From Sphaerimonospora sp050942215 (GTDB taxonomy: Bacteria; Actinomycetota; Actinomycetes; Streptosporangiales; Streptosporangiaceae): a stretch of DNA of 64,000 nt. Below the pieces are notes generated by a model. The model worked only from the letters and a program-made list of their open reading frames with translations, did not search any database and was not told the DNA's origin. Shown here piece by piece: positions 35,816 through 43,945 of this stretch (position 1 is the first letter of the stretch; each line of letters begins with the position of its first letter). The translations under genes were made by a program, and so were the position numbers. The stretch covers positions 1,984,001 through 2,048,000 of the forward strand of contig NZ_CP192056.1 of assembly GCF_050942215.1 (NCBI RefSeq). The letters are read 5' to 3'.

Positions 35816-37018
35816 GTGCGTGAAACCTGCGATGTCGCGATCATCGGTGGCGGTGTGATCGGATGCGCGATCGCCCACAGGCTCGGCTCACAGGGCCGGA
35901 CGGTCCTCGTCGTGGAGGCCGGGCCGCGGCTGGGCCAGGGGGCCTCCGAGGCCGCCATGGGCGGCATCCTCACCCAGACAGAACCCTCCTGCCTCGGGCC
36001 GCTGAACGCGGTGATCAAGCGCAGCCGCGACCTGTATCCGGACTGGCTGGATGAGATCGGCGCGATCTCCGGTGTGGCGGTGCCCCTGCTGGAAGGCGGC
36101 GATCTGCAGGTCGCGCTCGACGACACGGAGATGGACCGGCTGGAGAACGAGGTCCTGCCGGAGTGGCGGCGGTCGCCGTTCGCCGTGGAGCAGCTCACCG
36201 GCGCGGAGGTCAGGGAACTCGAACCGCTGCTGAGCGACGCCGTGGTCGGGGGGTTCCTGCTGCCGGACGAGCTCGCGCTCGACCCGCATGAGCTGATGGG
36301 CGCGCTGCGTACGGCGCTCGCCGGAAAGGCCGGGCCGATCCGCGTCCGGACCGGGGCGCGGGCGGAACATCTCGCCGAGCTGCCCGGTTCCGCCGATATA
36401 CGCCTGGACGACGGCACGCACGTCTCGGCCGGAACGGCGGTCGTGGCCGCAGGCTCCGGCAGCGGCCGATTCCTGCCCGACCACCGCCGGCACCTCTATC
36501 CCATCAAGGGCGAGGCCTTCGACACCCGCCCTCCCGGAAGCACCGGCTACCCGCTGCGCCACCACATCTTCGCCGAGATCAGGGACGGCGACTTCGAGGG
36601 CTATCCGTACCTGGTGCCCCGGCGGGACGGCAGGGTCGCCATGGGCGTCACCTATGAGCCCCATGTAGGCGACGTGACGGTCACCGCCCGTGCCCGCGAG
36701 GAGATCCTGCGCGGGGTGCGCGCCCTGATGCCGCAGGCCGCGACCTGGCCGATCGAGCGGAGCTGGGCCGGGTTGCGGCCGGGCAGCACCGACCACATTC
36801 CGATCATCGGCTACACCGGCGAGCACGGGCGCGTCCTCGCCGCCACCGGCCACAGCGGGCTGGGCGTCACGCTCGCCCCCGTCACCGCCGAGCTGGTCGC
36901 GGCCGTCCTCGCCGGCGAAGCCGGCGACGGGACGCGGGAACTGCTGGACGTCTGCCGTCCCGACCGCGAGTTCGTCCCGGTCATTCCAGGGGAGACGCCA
37001 GCTCCCACAACTCCTTGA
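35816..37018 (+). CDS. FAD-dependent amine/amino-acid oxidoreductase (DAO family)
   Basis: A 400-residue flavoenzyme. The N-terminal dinucleotide motif GGGVIGCAIAHRL (about 11-23) is followed by VVEAGPRLGQGAS. The C-terminal WAGLRPGSTDHIPIIG and ATGHSGLGVTLAP blocks are typical of glycine/D-amino-acid oxidases such as ThiO. No thiamine genes are near, so thiO is not claimed. GTG 35816 has GGGAG (35802-35806) upstream and begins the Rossmann strand. Its last 38 bases overlap, antisense, the end of the next gene. Confidence 0.9.
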   Translation: MRETCDVAIIGGGVIGCAIAHRLGSQGRTVLVVEAGPRLGQGASEAAMGGILTQTEPSCLGPLNAVIKRSRDLYPDWLDEIGAISGVAVPLLEGGDLQVALDDTEMDRLENEVLPEWRRSPFAVEQLTGAEVRELEPLLSDAVVGGFLLPDELALDPHELMGALRTALAGKAGPIRVRTGARAEHLAELPGSADIRLDDGTHVSAGTAVVAAGSGSGRFLPDHRRHLYPIKGEAFDTRPPGSTGYPLRHHIFAEIRDGDFEGYPYLVPRRDGRVAMGVTYEPHVGDVTVTARAREEILRGVRALMPQAATWPIERSWAGLRPGSTDHIPIIGYTGEHGRVLAATGHSGLGVTLAPVTAELVAAVLAGEAGDGTRELLDVCRPDREFVPVIPGETPAPTTP

Positions 37019-37937
37019 AGCGTTCGATCCGCTGCCGCACCCTGGGCGGCTCCAGCACCAGCAACGTGTGCACGAACGTGTGCGTGGCGATCTCACCCAC
37101 CTGCGGAGACGAGGGGGTCACCTCGTAGCTCAGCACCTGGTCGAAGACGATGAAATCGAACACGCCCAGGGGGCTCACGAGATGCGACGGCGTGAGGACG
37201 CGCACCCGGACACCGATCTCCGAGTGCATTTTGCAGATGCGCCGGAACATCTCCGATGCGAGCCGTTCCGGGCTGTCCACGAAGAAGATCCGGCGGATCC
37301 GCACCCCGTCGCGGATCCGGTCGCGCTGCAAGTCCAGATAGCGCTGGCCCGCGTCGGTCGTCCAGAACCCCCCGTCGAACTCGCTCGGCCCCTGGTCCAC
37401 GACGTTGAGGCTGAGCGCGTCCAGGCTGTGCCGCGTGTTGTGGGCCAGACCGAGCAGCCAGTCGCGGTCCTCACCCTCGTAGATGACGTTCCCCTCCCCG
37501 AGCTCCCGCAGGAGCGTGGAGATCCGTGCGATCTCCCACTGGGCGAAGGCCTGGACCAGGGTGGGCATCTCCTTGTCGACCCTCGTCGCGTTGCGCACGA
37601 GTTGGGTGACCACGTCCGTCTGCACCGCGGACTCCTCCACCAACCCGAACAGCTCGGTCGCCTCGTTGATCCGGGACAGGCCGGAGGCGATCTCCTGGCG
37701 CAGCGTCTCCAGCTGCTTGTCGACCTCGACGAGGTACTGCACGACGAAGACGACGGCGCTGATGAAGACCGTGAGAATGATCCCCCACGCCTTGCGCGGC
37801 TCGGCGGTGCCGATGAAGGGTCCGTCGTCGTCGGTGAGAAAGTACGTGGGAACCCCGACGGCGGCCATGATGAGGACTTTGCGCAGAGTGCGCGGAACCA
37901 GTTCGCGGTTCACCCGAAATCTGATCGACGCCGCCAT
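36981..37937 (-). CDS. Membrane-anchored protein of unknown function, last gene of the SCO2521-type operon
   Basis: A 318-residue protein. Two N-terminal helices (about 17-34 and 50-70) flank a short outside loop. A short coiled coil (71-95) and a cytoplasmic domain of about 220 residues follow, with GVRIRRIFFVDSPERL, HSEIGVRVRVLTP and DFIVFDQVLSYEV. That last region recalls phospholipase-D-like or nucleotide-sensing folds I have seen in actinobacterial proteins, but I see no HKD motif. It begins one base after the SCO2521-like stop. The function is unknown. It overlaps the convergent oxidoreductase by 38 bases. Confidence 0.8.
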   Translation of the reverse strand: MAASIRFRVNRELVPRTLRKVLIMAAVGVPTYFLTDDDGPFIGTAEPRKAWGIILTVFISAVVFVVQYLVEVDKQLETLRQEIASGLSRINEATELFGLVEESAVQTDVVTQLVRNATRVDKEMPTLVQAFAQWEIARISTLLRELGEGNVIYEGEDRDWLLGLAHNTRHSLDALSLNVVDQGPSEFDGGFWTTDAGQRYLDLQRDRIRDGVRIRRIFFVDSPERLASEMFRRICKMHSEIGVRVRVLTPSHLVSPLGVFDFIVFDQVLSYEVTPSSPQVGEIATHTFVHTLLVLEPPRVRQRIERFKELWELASPLE

Positions 37938-38921
37938 CTACCACCCACCTCTTCTGGTGAGAAGGGTCAGTATGTCCATGGAGATCTGGTCGCGGACGCG
38001 GTTCACCAGCGACCGCCACTGCCGGGTGAATCCGGGGTGCCGCTCCAGGCTCTCCCACAGCGGAGCGAACGCCTGGTCGACCCGTGCGGCCGGCATCCAC
38101 AGGTGCAGGAGATGATCGACCGCCGGGGTCAGCCTGGCCACGGCCTCCGATCTCGGCGCCCCGCCGGTCAGCGCCCGCTCGACGATCACCAGCAGCGTCG
38201 TCAGCAGCCAGTCGTGCAGCGCCAGGTCCTCGCACAGATCGGCGACGGACGGGGTGAACCCCCCGCCGTGGACCAGTCGCAGCGTGCGCGACCGATCGTT
38301 TCGCAGGGTGAAGCGGATGCCCTGCTCACCGCTCTCCGCCACCCAGCGCAGGCGGGTCCGCGGAATCTTGAAGGGGGCCCGGCGATCGAGGAGCGGCGAC
38401 GACTGCACCAGGTCCACGAACCTGCCGCTGATCGCGCCGAGATCGAGGAGAGGCGAGCCCGGGGAGTCTCGCCGCGCCGGCATGCCGTCGTGCCCGTCCG
38501 CCTCGTCGGTGAACCCGTCGGCGAGGTCGTGCGCCTTCGCCTTGCCGAGCACCTCGACGACCCCCGGTCTGGCCAGATAGTGCGACCAGGGCAGGCGGCG
38601 GTCGACCGTGGCGCGCACGATCCGGACGTAGGAGGAGCCCTGGACGACCCGGCCGCCGGTGATCGAACACCGGGTCAGCACGGTCCCGACGCCTCTCACC
38701 CGGGACCGGGACGCGGAGGGGAGGTGGCAATCGACTCCGGTCAGCCGGTCCGGTGACATCGCGTGGACGATCGGGCGCCGGGAGACGCGCACGGTCTGTC
38801 CCGCGAGCAGGCCGAGGAGCCGGTCGCACGCGGAGGCGGTGACCTCCCCCGAGTTCTGCAGCAGTCCGGTGTGGACTTCCCCCATGACCAGCATCGGATC
38901 CGGTTCTCTAGGTGAAGACAT
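37938..38921 (-). CDS. SCO2521 family protein
   Basis: A 327-residue cytoplasmic protein recognised, from memory, as the SCO2521 family of actinobacteria; its function is unknown. The N-terminal MLVMGEVHTGLLQNSG and central RLRWVAESGEQGIRFTLRNDRSRTLRLVH are given here in parts as VMGEVHTGLLQNS and RFTLRNDRSRTL. The C-terminal half is helical and leucine-rich. ATG 38921 overlaps the SCO2522-like gene by 14 bases; ATG 38894 is an in-frame alternative nearer the conserved start. It is part of a coupled operon. Confidence 0.85.
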   Translation of the reverse strand: MSSPREPDPMLVMGEVHTGLLQNSGEVTASACDRLLGLLAGQTVRVSRRPIVHAMSPDRLTGVDCHLPSASRSRVRGVGTVLTRCSITGGRVVQGSSYVRIVRATVDRRLPWSHYLARPGVVEVLGKAKAHDLADGFTDEADGHDGMPARRDSPGSPLLDLGAISGRFVDLVQSSPLLDRRAPFKIPRTRLRWVAESGEQGIRFTLRNDRSRTLRLVHGGGFTPSVADLCEDLALHDWLLTTLLVIVERALTGGAPRSEAVARLTPAVDHLLHLWMPAARVDQAFAPLWESLERHPGFTRQWRSLVNRVRDQISMDILTLLTRRGGW

Positions 38922-39852
38922 AGGAGATGCGGTCGACGAGCTCCTCGGCGAGCCGGATGCCCTCGCCCTCGCTCCGGCCGGCCACCTGGCGCAGCACCTC
39001 GGCGTCCACCGCGACCTGGCTGAGGATCGTGCGCACGGCCAGCTCGACCGGCAGGAACCGGGAGGGCAGGACGGACATCGTGGTGTAGGCGGTGAACGGC
39101 GGGGCCTGCTCGTTCAGCCGGACGATGGGAGGCAGCGCGTCCCAGTCGGCGGGCCAGGCCGGCGGCCTCGGCACCGGCCGCAGCGGCAGCCGGCCCTCGT
39201 CGCGCAGCAGCCCGAGCCGCAGGAGCTGCCAGACGGCCGCCAGGAACGGGCACGACCAGGTGCGGCGCTGTCCGCTCTCGTCCCACAGCTCCACGTCGAC
39301 GAAGATCGAGTGACCGCGTTTCGCGTTCTGAGCCGGTGGCGCCCACCGCTGAGCCTTGCCCATCGCCTGTACGGCGGCCCCCGCCTGTGGCGAGCGCATG
39401 CCGTTGCAGAGCCAGCCCGTCTCCTTCACCGGCGGGCGCGACCCGTTGGCGCCCGGCGGCGGGTCGTCGACGAGCCGGTCCTCGACCAGCCCGGCGGGCT
39501 CGGCACAGGCCGACTCCCGTGCGATGTAGTCGATGGACAGGTCGCACTCCGCCGCGGTGTCGAGGACCATCGGCAGCGACTCCGCCGGAGAACTGAAGCG
39601 GCTGAAGTAGTCGTCGACGAGGAAACACGTGCTGACCCTCGCCTGCCGCCCGGGCATCCGTTCCTCCCAGGCCGACCGCAGGGCCCCGGCCCAGGGGGCG
39701 ACCCGGCGGAACAGCCGGCGCAGCCGATCGGGGCCTGCCTCGAAGTCCTCCATGTAGAGGTGCCCGAGTTCGACGGACACGTGGGAGAGGGGAGCGGCGG
39801 CGATCCGCCGCTCCGCGGTCACCTCGCCGAACATCGCGTTCACGGGTGTCAC
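38908..39852 (-). CDS. SCO2522 family protein
   Basis: A 314-residue cytoplasmic protein of the SCO2522 family. Blocks seen are SHVSVELGHLYMEDF, FLVDDYFS and SIDYIARESACAEPA. The pattern of acidic residues (VDDY; CDLSIDY) is suggestive of a barrel or nuclease-like core, but no known catalytic set is clear. GTG 39852 shares a GTGA overlap with the stop of the P-loop gene, so translation is coupled. Its function is unknown. Confidence 0.85.
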   Translation of the reverse strand: MTPVNAMFGEVTAERRIAAAPLSHVSVELGHLYMEDFEAGPDRLRRLFRRVAPWAGALRSAWEERMPGRQARVSTCFLVDDYFSRFSSPAESLPMVLDTAAECDLSIDYIARESACAEPAGLVEDRLVDDPPPGANGSRPPVKETGWLCNGMRSPQAGAAVQAMGKAQRWAPPAQNAKRGHSIFVDVELWDESGQRRTWSCPFLAAVWQLLRLGLLRDEGRLPLRPVPRPPAWPADWDALPPIVRLNEQAPPFTAYTTMSVLPSRFLPVELAVRTILSQVAVDAEVLRQVAGRSEGEGIRLAEELVDRISYVFT

Positions 39853-40763
39853 AGCCCCTCCCACGCGCTGTCGTCCATGATCTTCTTGGCCAGGTCCTCG
39901 AACGCGGCGGCCGTCTCGGCGTTCGCGATCTTGCTGGCCAGCACGTCCTCGTCGGAGATGAGCTGCTCCCGCCACTGGAGGATCGGGTCGAGCGGAACCT
40001 TGCCGAGCATGGTCGTACGGCCGACGCCGTGACGGCGCGCGAGCTCGCGCAGCTCGCCGTCGTAGGCGCCCAGCCAGGCCCGCTGCTCGTCGCGCAGGCC
40101 GACGAGCTCGGCCGCCTCGGACTCGAGCACCGCGGTGCGGACGAAGCGGATCCGGTCGCGCAGGACCTCAGGGTCGTGCCCGAACCGCGCGCCGGCGTCG
40201 AGCAGCCCGTCGGTGCCGTTGACGAGGCCGTCGGCCGCGATGATGTGCTGGCGGGTCCACCGGTGGTAGACAAGCCAGCGGAACGGGACGGCGGGCAGCC
40301 GCACGGTGGCCCGCAGGATCATCTCGGCGGTGAACGAGCGTCCCGCGCTCACGTCCACCATGCACAGATCGAACTCCTCCTCCAGCCGGCCGAACAGCTG
40401 GACGCACCTGTGCACCGTCTCCTCGTCCACCGAGGACAGCTCGCCTCCGCCCCTGCTGCCGGGGAGCAGCACGAGCCGTCCGGCTCCGGGCGGCTTGACG
40501 CGCAGCCCCTCCCGGTCGGACTCCGCCCACACGTCGATCCGCTGCGGCTCGGTGAGCTCGCCACGCAGGTATTCGTGCAGTCCGCCGGAGCGGGTGCCGC
40601 GCGCCACCGAGCTCACACTGAAGATCGCGCCGGCCGTCGGAGAGCCGAAGTCGAAGTCCAGGTAGCAGGAGTCGTTGCCCTGCAGGGCATGCCGGTAGGC
40701 GACGTTCGTGCTCGTGACCGAGCGTCCGGTCCCGCCCTTGTCGGAGATCGCGAAGACCAGCAT
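39849..40763 (-). CDS. SCO2523 family variant P-loop protein (ParA/MinD-like)
   Basis: A 304-residue protein related to deviant Walker A ATPases. The P-loop reads KGGTGRS (9-15): the ParA signature Lys9 is present, but the core Lys is Arg14. A YLDFDFGSPTAG segment corresponds to the Walker A' region and FDLCMVDVSAG to Walker B. NCBI names this family a variant P-loop protein, so the change is a family trait and not an error here. Nucleotide binding may be altered. It starts directly after the SCO2524-like gene (ATG overlaps its TAG). Confidence 0.88.
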   Translation of the reverse strand: MLVFAISDKGGTGRSVTSTNVAYRHALQGNDSCYLDFDFGSPTAGAIFSVSSVARGTRSGGLHEYLRGELTEPQRIDVWAESDREGLRVKPPGAGRLVLLPGSRGGGELSSVDEETVHRCVQLFGRLEEEFDLCMVDVSAGRSFTAEMILRATVRLPAVPFRWLVYHRWTRQHIIAADGLVNGTDGLLDAGARFGHDPEVLRDRIRFVRTAVLESEAAELVGLRDEQRAWLGAYDGELRELARRHGVGRTTMLGKVPLDPILQWREQLISDEDVLASKIANAETAAAFEDLAKKIMDDSAWEGL

Positions 40764-42596
40764 CTATATGGCCTCCGCCGCGTTGTCACGTGCGGTGGCC
40801 AGCCGTTCCAGGTCGAGCAGGGCGTCGTAGATCAGCGCCTGGGCCGTGGCGGGCCGCTCGCCGGCGATCGCCCTGGCCCGCTGAAGCGCGGCCTGGATGC
40901 CGCGGAGCTTGGGCTGGATCGTCTGCCCGGCCATCAGCGGCCGCAGGACCAGCTCCTGATCCAGCAGGTGCTCCGCCTCGCCGAGCATCTCGTAGGCCAG
41001 TTCGACGAGCCGGGGGTTGCGCAGGGGAGGGTCGCTCCTGGCCTTGGCCGCCGCCACCAGGAACTCGACGACCCGCTCGCTGAAGTACCAGGAGGGCTCC
41101 ACCGATTGGGCGTCGACGCCGCCGAACACGTTGCCCGGCTGGTCCCACAGCCCCTGCGCGCGCCCGGTCGAGCACCGGCGCATCGCGACATGCTGCCAGA
41201 TCTGGTCGGCGAGCCCGAGAAGCCGCTCTCTGGTATGGGTGTTCTGCACGATCGAAGCGGCCCAGATCGTCCGTTTGAGCAGCGTGATCGCGAAGTCGGA
41301 GACGACCCACGTCAGCCTCGGGCCCAGCTCTTCCGAGCCGATCATGCTGATCGAGACGCCGGGGAAGTGCATGGCGACGGAATGGTCTCCGGGCACCGCC
41401 CTGCGGATGATCCTGGCCCGTACGGCCAGCTCCTGCAGCACGTCCGCCACCCGGCCGAAGTCGACGTCGGCCGCGCGGTTGTTGACGAGGCTCTGCACCA
41501 CCATCGCGGTGACGCCGAGGCTGTAGTATTCCGACTCCTTCTCGTCCGTGGTCTTCCACGGGATGTCCTGCAGCGGCCAGGGCCCGCGGCCGTACATGGC
41601 GACCGTCCGCCAGTAGAGCTGGGTGAGGTCCCACCGGCGCTGGATCAACTGCGCGAGCGTCTGCTGGGGGTCGTCGAGCAGGCCGAGCACCCGGGTGCGC
41701 TCGGAGAACAGGTCGGCGATGCCGACGAGGGCGTTGACGGTGAAGTAGAGGAACGGCGCGTTGGCCGCCACGCCCTTGGGCTGGGAGCCGATGTCGGAGA
41801 CGGAGACCTCGGGGGAGTCCTTCACGATGCCCCAGGTCCACCCGCATTCGAACAGCAGGTTCTCGTTGTCGAGCTCGGCCTGGCTGCCCGATCCGATCGT
41901 GATGTCCCGCAGACCCGCGCGCACCGGGCGCAGCGCGCGCCGCAGCTCGTCGAGCACCCGGCGGTCCGGGGCCCCGGTCTGGTTGACGGTCCGCATCAGC
42001 GCACGGCCGGCCGGCGAGCCCGGCTCGAAGGCGTTGACCGAGAAGCTGCGCAGCAGGCCCACCATGGCCGCCGTCAGGCGCCTGCTCGCGAGCTCCTCCA
42101 GCTCCCGGATCTCGGCGCGCAGCGACTGCCTGCGCACGCTCTGCCGGAAGACCTTCAGAAAGCCGAGCGTGGACAGCGTGAGCGTGACCGACATGGAGAA
42201 GGAGTCGACCATGTCGAGCTGGAGCTGTTCCGGCGCGGGCTTCGCCTCGGGGTCGGCCGTGCGGAAGTAGCTCCCGCCGGAGAACACCGGCCGCCCGTCC
42301 TCCGCGGTGTACTTGCGCAGGTACTGCCCGATCACTTTCAGCAGCAGCTTCGGGATCTCGACCGAGTCGCCCAGCGGGGTCAGCGCGGCGAGGACGTCGT
42401 CGGCGGTCTCGTCCGGCGTGTCCAGCCGGAAGCCCGGCAGTTCGGCGGCGGGGTAGAGGAAGCACAGCAGCTGTTCGGCGTCGGAGATGGAGTTCGACCC
42501 GTCCCGCCCGCCCCAGGTCCACTCGCCGTCGGGGTACGAGGCTCGGGCGGCCGCCTCCCAGAGATCCAGAAGCTGCTGGCGCGGCTGAAACTTCAT
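40764..42596 (-). CDS. SCO2524 family protein
   Basis: A 610-residue, mostly helical cytoplasmic protein of the SCO2524 family, the largest product of the operon and its first gene. The N-terminus MKFQPRQQLLDLWEAAARAS and repeated LVELAYEMLGEAEHLL-type helices suggest a scaffold. No enzymatic motif is apparent. AGAAAGG precedes the ATG. A 13-bp palindrome lies 33 bases upstream. The function is unknown; conservation with the P-loop gene suggests they work together. Confidence 0.85.
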   Translation of the reverse strand: MKFQPRQQLLDLWEAAARASYPDGEWTWGGRDGSNSISDAEQLLCFLYPAAELPGFRLDTPDETADDVLAALTPLGDSVEIPKLLLKVIGQYLRKYTAEDGRPVFSGGSYFRTADPEAKPAPEQLQLDMVDSFSMSVTLTLSTLGFLKVFRQSVRRQSLRAEIRELEELASRRLTAAMVGLLRSFSVNAFEPGSPAGRALMRTVNQTGAPDRRVLDELRRALRPVRAGLRDITIGSGSQAELDNENLLFECGWTWGIVKDSPEVSVSDIGSQPKGVAANAPFLYFTVNALVGIADLFSERTRVLGLLDDPQQTLAQLIQRRWDLTQLYWRTVAMYGRGPWPLQDIPWKTTDEKESEYYSLGVTAMVVQSLVNNRAADVDFGRVADVLQELAVRARIIRRAVPGDHSVAMHFPGVSISMIGSEELGPRLTWVVSDFAITLLKRTIWAASIVQNTHTRERLLGLADQIWQHVAMRRCSTGRAQGLWDQPGNVFGGVDAQSVEPSWYFSERVVEFLVAAAKARSDPPLRNPRLVELAYEMLGEAEHLLDQELVLRPLMAGQTIQPKLRGIQAALQRARAIAGERPATAQALIYDALLDLERLATARDNAAEAI

Positions 42597-42628
42597 CGCT
42601 GCGAGCCTTTCTGTACTGTCGGGCCCTT

Positions 42629-42641
42629 TCGAACGGTTCGA
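42629..42641. promoter_or_regulatory. Palindrome TCGAACGGTTCGA upstream of the SCO2524-type operon
   Basis: Perfect six-base arms around one central base, 33 bases before the operon's first ATG and within the 217-base divergent gap. This is a likely protein-binding site, but no regulator is encoded next to it. Confidence 0.5.
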
Positions 42642-42813
42642 TGACCTGTTCGCCGGCCGGAAGATGTACTAGGGGCTACACGACCCTTATATCATTGGTT
42701 CCCTGCTCCGTCGCCTGGACCATCGGTGAGATTTCGCCGTTGCCCGGCTCATCGTGCCAGCACAGATGCAGATGAGCAGAGACGATATCAATGCCTAATT
42801 GTGAGAGACGGAA

Positions 42814-43872
42814 ATGTCCCAAGCGGCGGCGATCGGGGATATACCAGACCGTAGTGTGATGGTGCGGGACTTCGTCGGAGAGATGACGACGATGGGCGGG
42901 ACGGTCCTGGTCACCGGAGCGGGCATGGACATGTCGCTGCTCGCGCCGCTGCGCGGACGCGGCCTGCTGGTCCCGTCGAAGCCGATCCAGCCGCTGACGG
43001 AGGAGGAGCTGATCCGCGGCCTGCGCGGTGCGGTGGCCTACGTCCACGGGGGCGAGGAGCAGGCCACGGCCGAGGCGCTGCGGAGCGCGCGGGAGACGCT
43101 CAAGGTCGTCGCGTTCCTGGGCGTGGGCTACGAGAACTTCGTCGACGTGACGGCGGCCGACGACCTCGGGATCGTCGTGACCAGCACGCCGCGGGCGGCC
43201 ACGGAGTCGGTGGTCGAGCTCACGATCGGCCAGATCATCAACGCCAACCGGAACATCGGGCGCCATATCGGCGATCGGTATCCGTACTGGCGCGGCCCGG
43301 AGGAACTGCCGCACGAGCTGAGCTCCCGCACGGTCGGCATCGTCGGACTGGGGGCGAACGGCACCCGGATCGCGGAGATCCTGCGCGCCTTCCGCGTGGA
43401 CGTCGCCTACTTCAGCCGCACCAGGAGACGCGACGTCGAGGAACGGCTGGGCCTGTCCTTCCTTCCCCTGCTCGAACTGGCCGAGCGCAGCGACATCCTC
43501 GTCGTCATGGTCCCCTGCACCGCGGAGACGAGGTCCATGGTCGGCGTCGAGGTCCTGAAGCGGTTGCGTCCGGGGGCCGTTCTGATCAATACCGCCCGGC
43601 CGGCCGTCGTCGACCCGGATGCGCTGTATGAGGTCATGAGCGACAAACGTGTCGGCACGGCCGTTTTCGACGGTTTCTACGACCGAAATTCGCGGGTCGC
43701 GGCCAAATTGCTGAAGACCTTCGGCGACCGGCTCCTCGTCACCGGTCATATCGCCTCCCATACCCGCGAGGCTATGGACCGGATGGTGCTCCAGGCGGTC
43801 GGATCCATCGAAAACGTGCTGTCCACCGGAGCCGACGAGCACGCCGTGGGAAAACACGGCGGAAATTCCTGA
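42814..43872 (+). CDS. D-isomer specific 2-hydroxyacid dehydrogenase family protein
   Basis: A protein of up to 352 residues. The NAD-binding motif is VGIVGLGANGTRIAEIL, given by GLGANG at about 173-178. NTARPAVVDPDAL carries the catalytic Arg and HIASHT the late His. The usual DVFExEP loop with the catalytic Glu is changed to FDGFYDRN, so the reaction may differ. GAGACGG lies before ATG 42814; ATG 42859 and 42886 are later options. It is divergent from the SCO2524-type operon and 73 bases before the ThDP enzyme gene. Confidence 0.88.
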   Translation: MSQAAAIGDIPDRSVMVRDFVGEMTTMGGTVLVTGAGMDMSLLAPLRGRGLLVPSKPIQPLTEEELIRGLRGAVAYVHGGEEQATAEALRSARETLKVVAFLGVGYENFVDVTAADDLGIVVTSTPRAATESVVELTIGQIINANRNIGRHIGDRYPYWRGPEELPHELSSRTVGIVGLGANGTRIAEILRAFRVDVAYFSRTRRRDVEERLGLSFLPLLELAERSDILVVMVPCTAETRSMVGVEVLKRLRPGAVLINTARPAVVDPDALYEVMSDKRVGTAVFDGFYDRNSRVAAKLLKTFGDRLLVTGHIASHTREAMDRMVLQAVGSIENVLSTGADEHAVGKHGGNS

Positions 43873-43945
43873 CTCCTAAAGGCGTATGGGTTTACAGGGA
43901 AGGGCAAGGCTATTACGAAGTCCTCTCCCGACCCCCGGATGGATC

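Noticed and set aside
35816..37018. thiO (glycine oxidase for thiamine)
   Set aside because: The fold fits, but no thiamine genes are near and the DAO family has many other members.
38748..38763. Third copy of the 42-bp repeat
   Set aside because: Only a CCGGTGACATC-like stretch matches, within coding sequence; this is chance.
39846..42644. Plus-strand frame of 932 codons across the SCO2523/SCO2524-type genes
   Set aside because: It is a shadow of the coupled minus-strand operon, with no recognisable domain.
42676..42822. Possible 48-residue peptide on the minus strand (contains HLHLCWHDEPGNG)
   Set aside because: The sequence looks protein-like, but the only start is a TTG without a ribosome site, inside the divergent gene. 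I could not support it as a gene.
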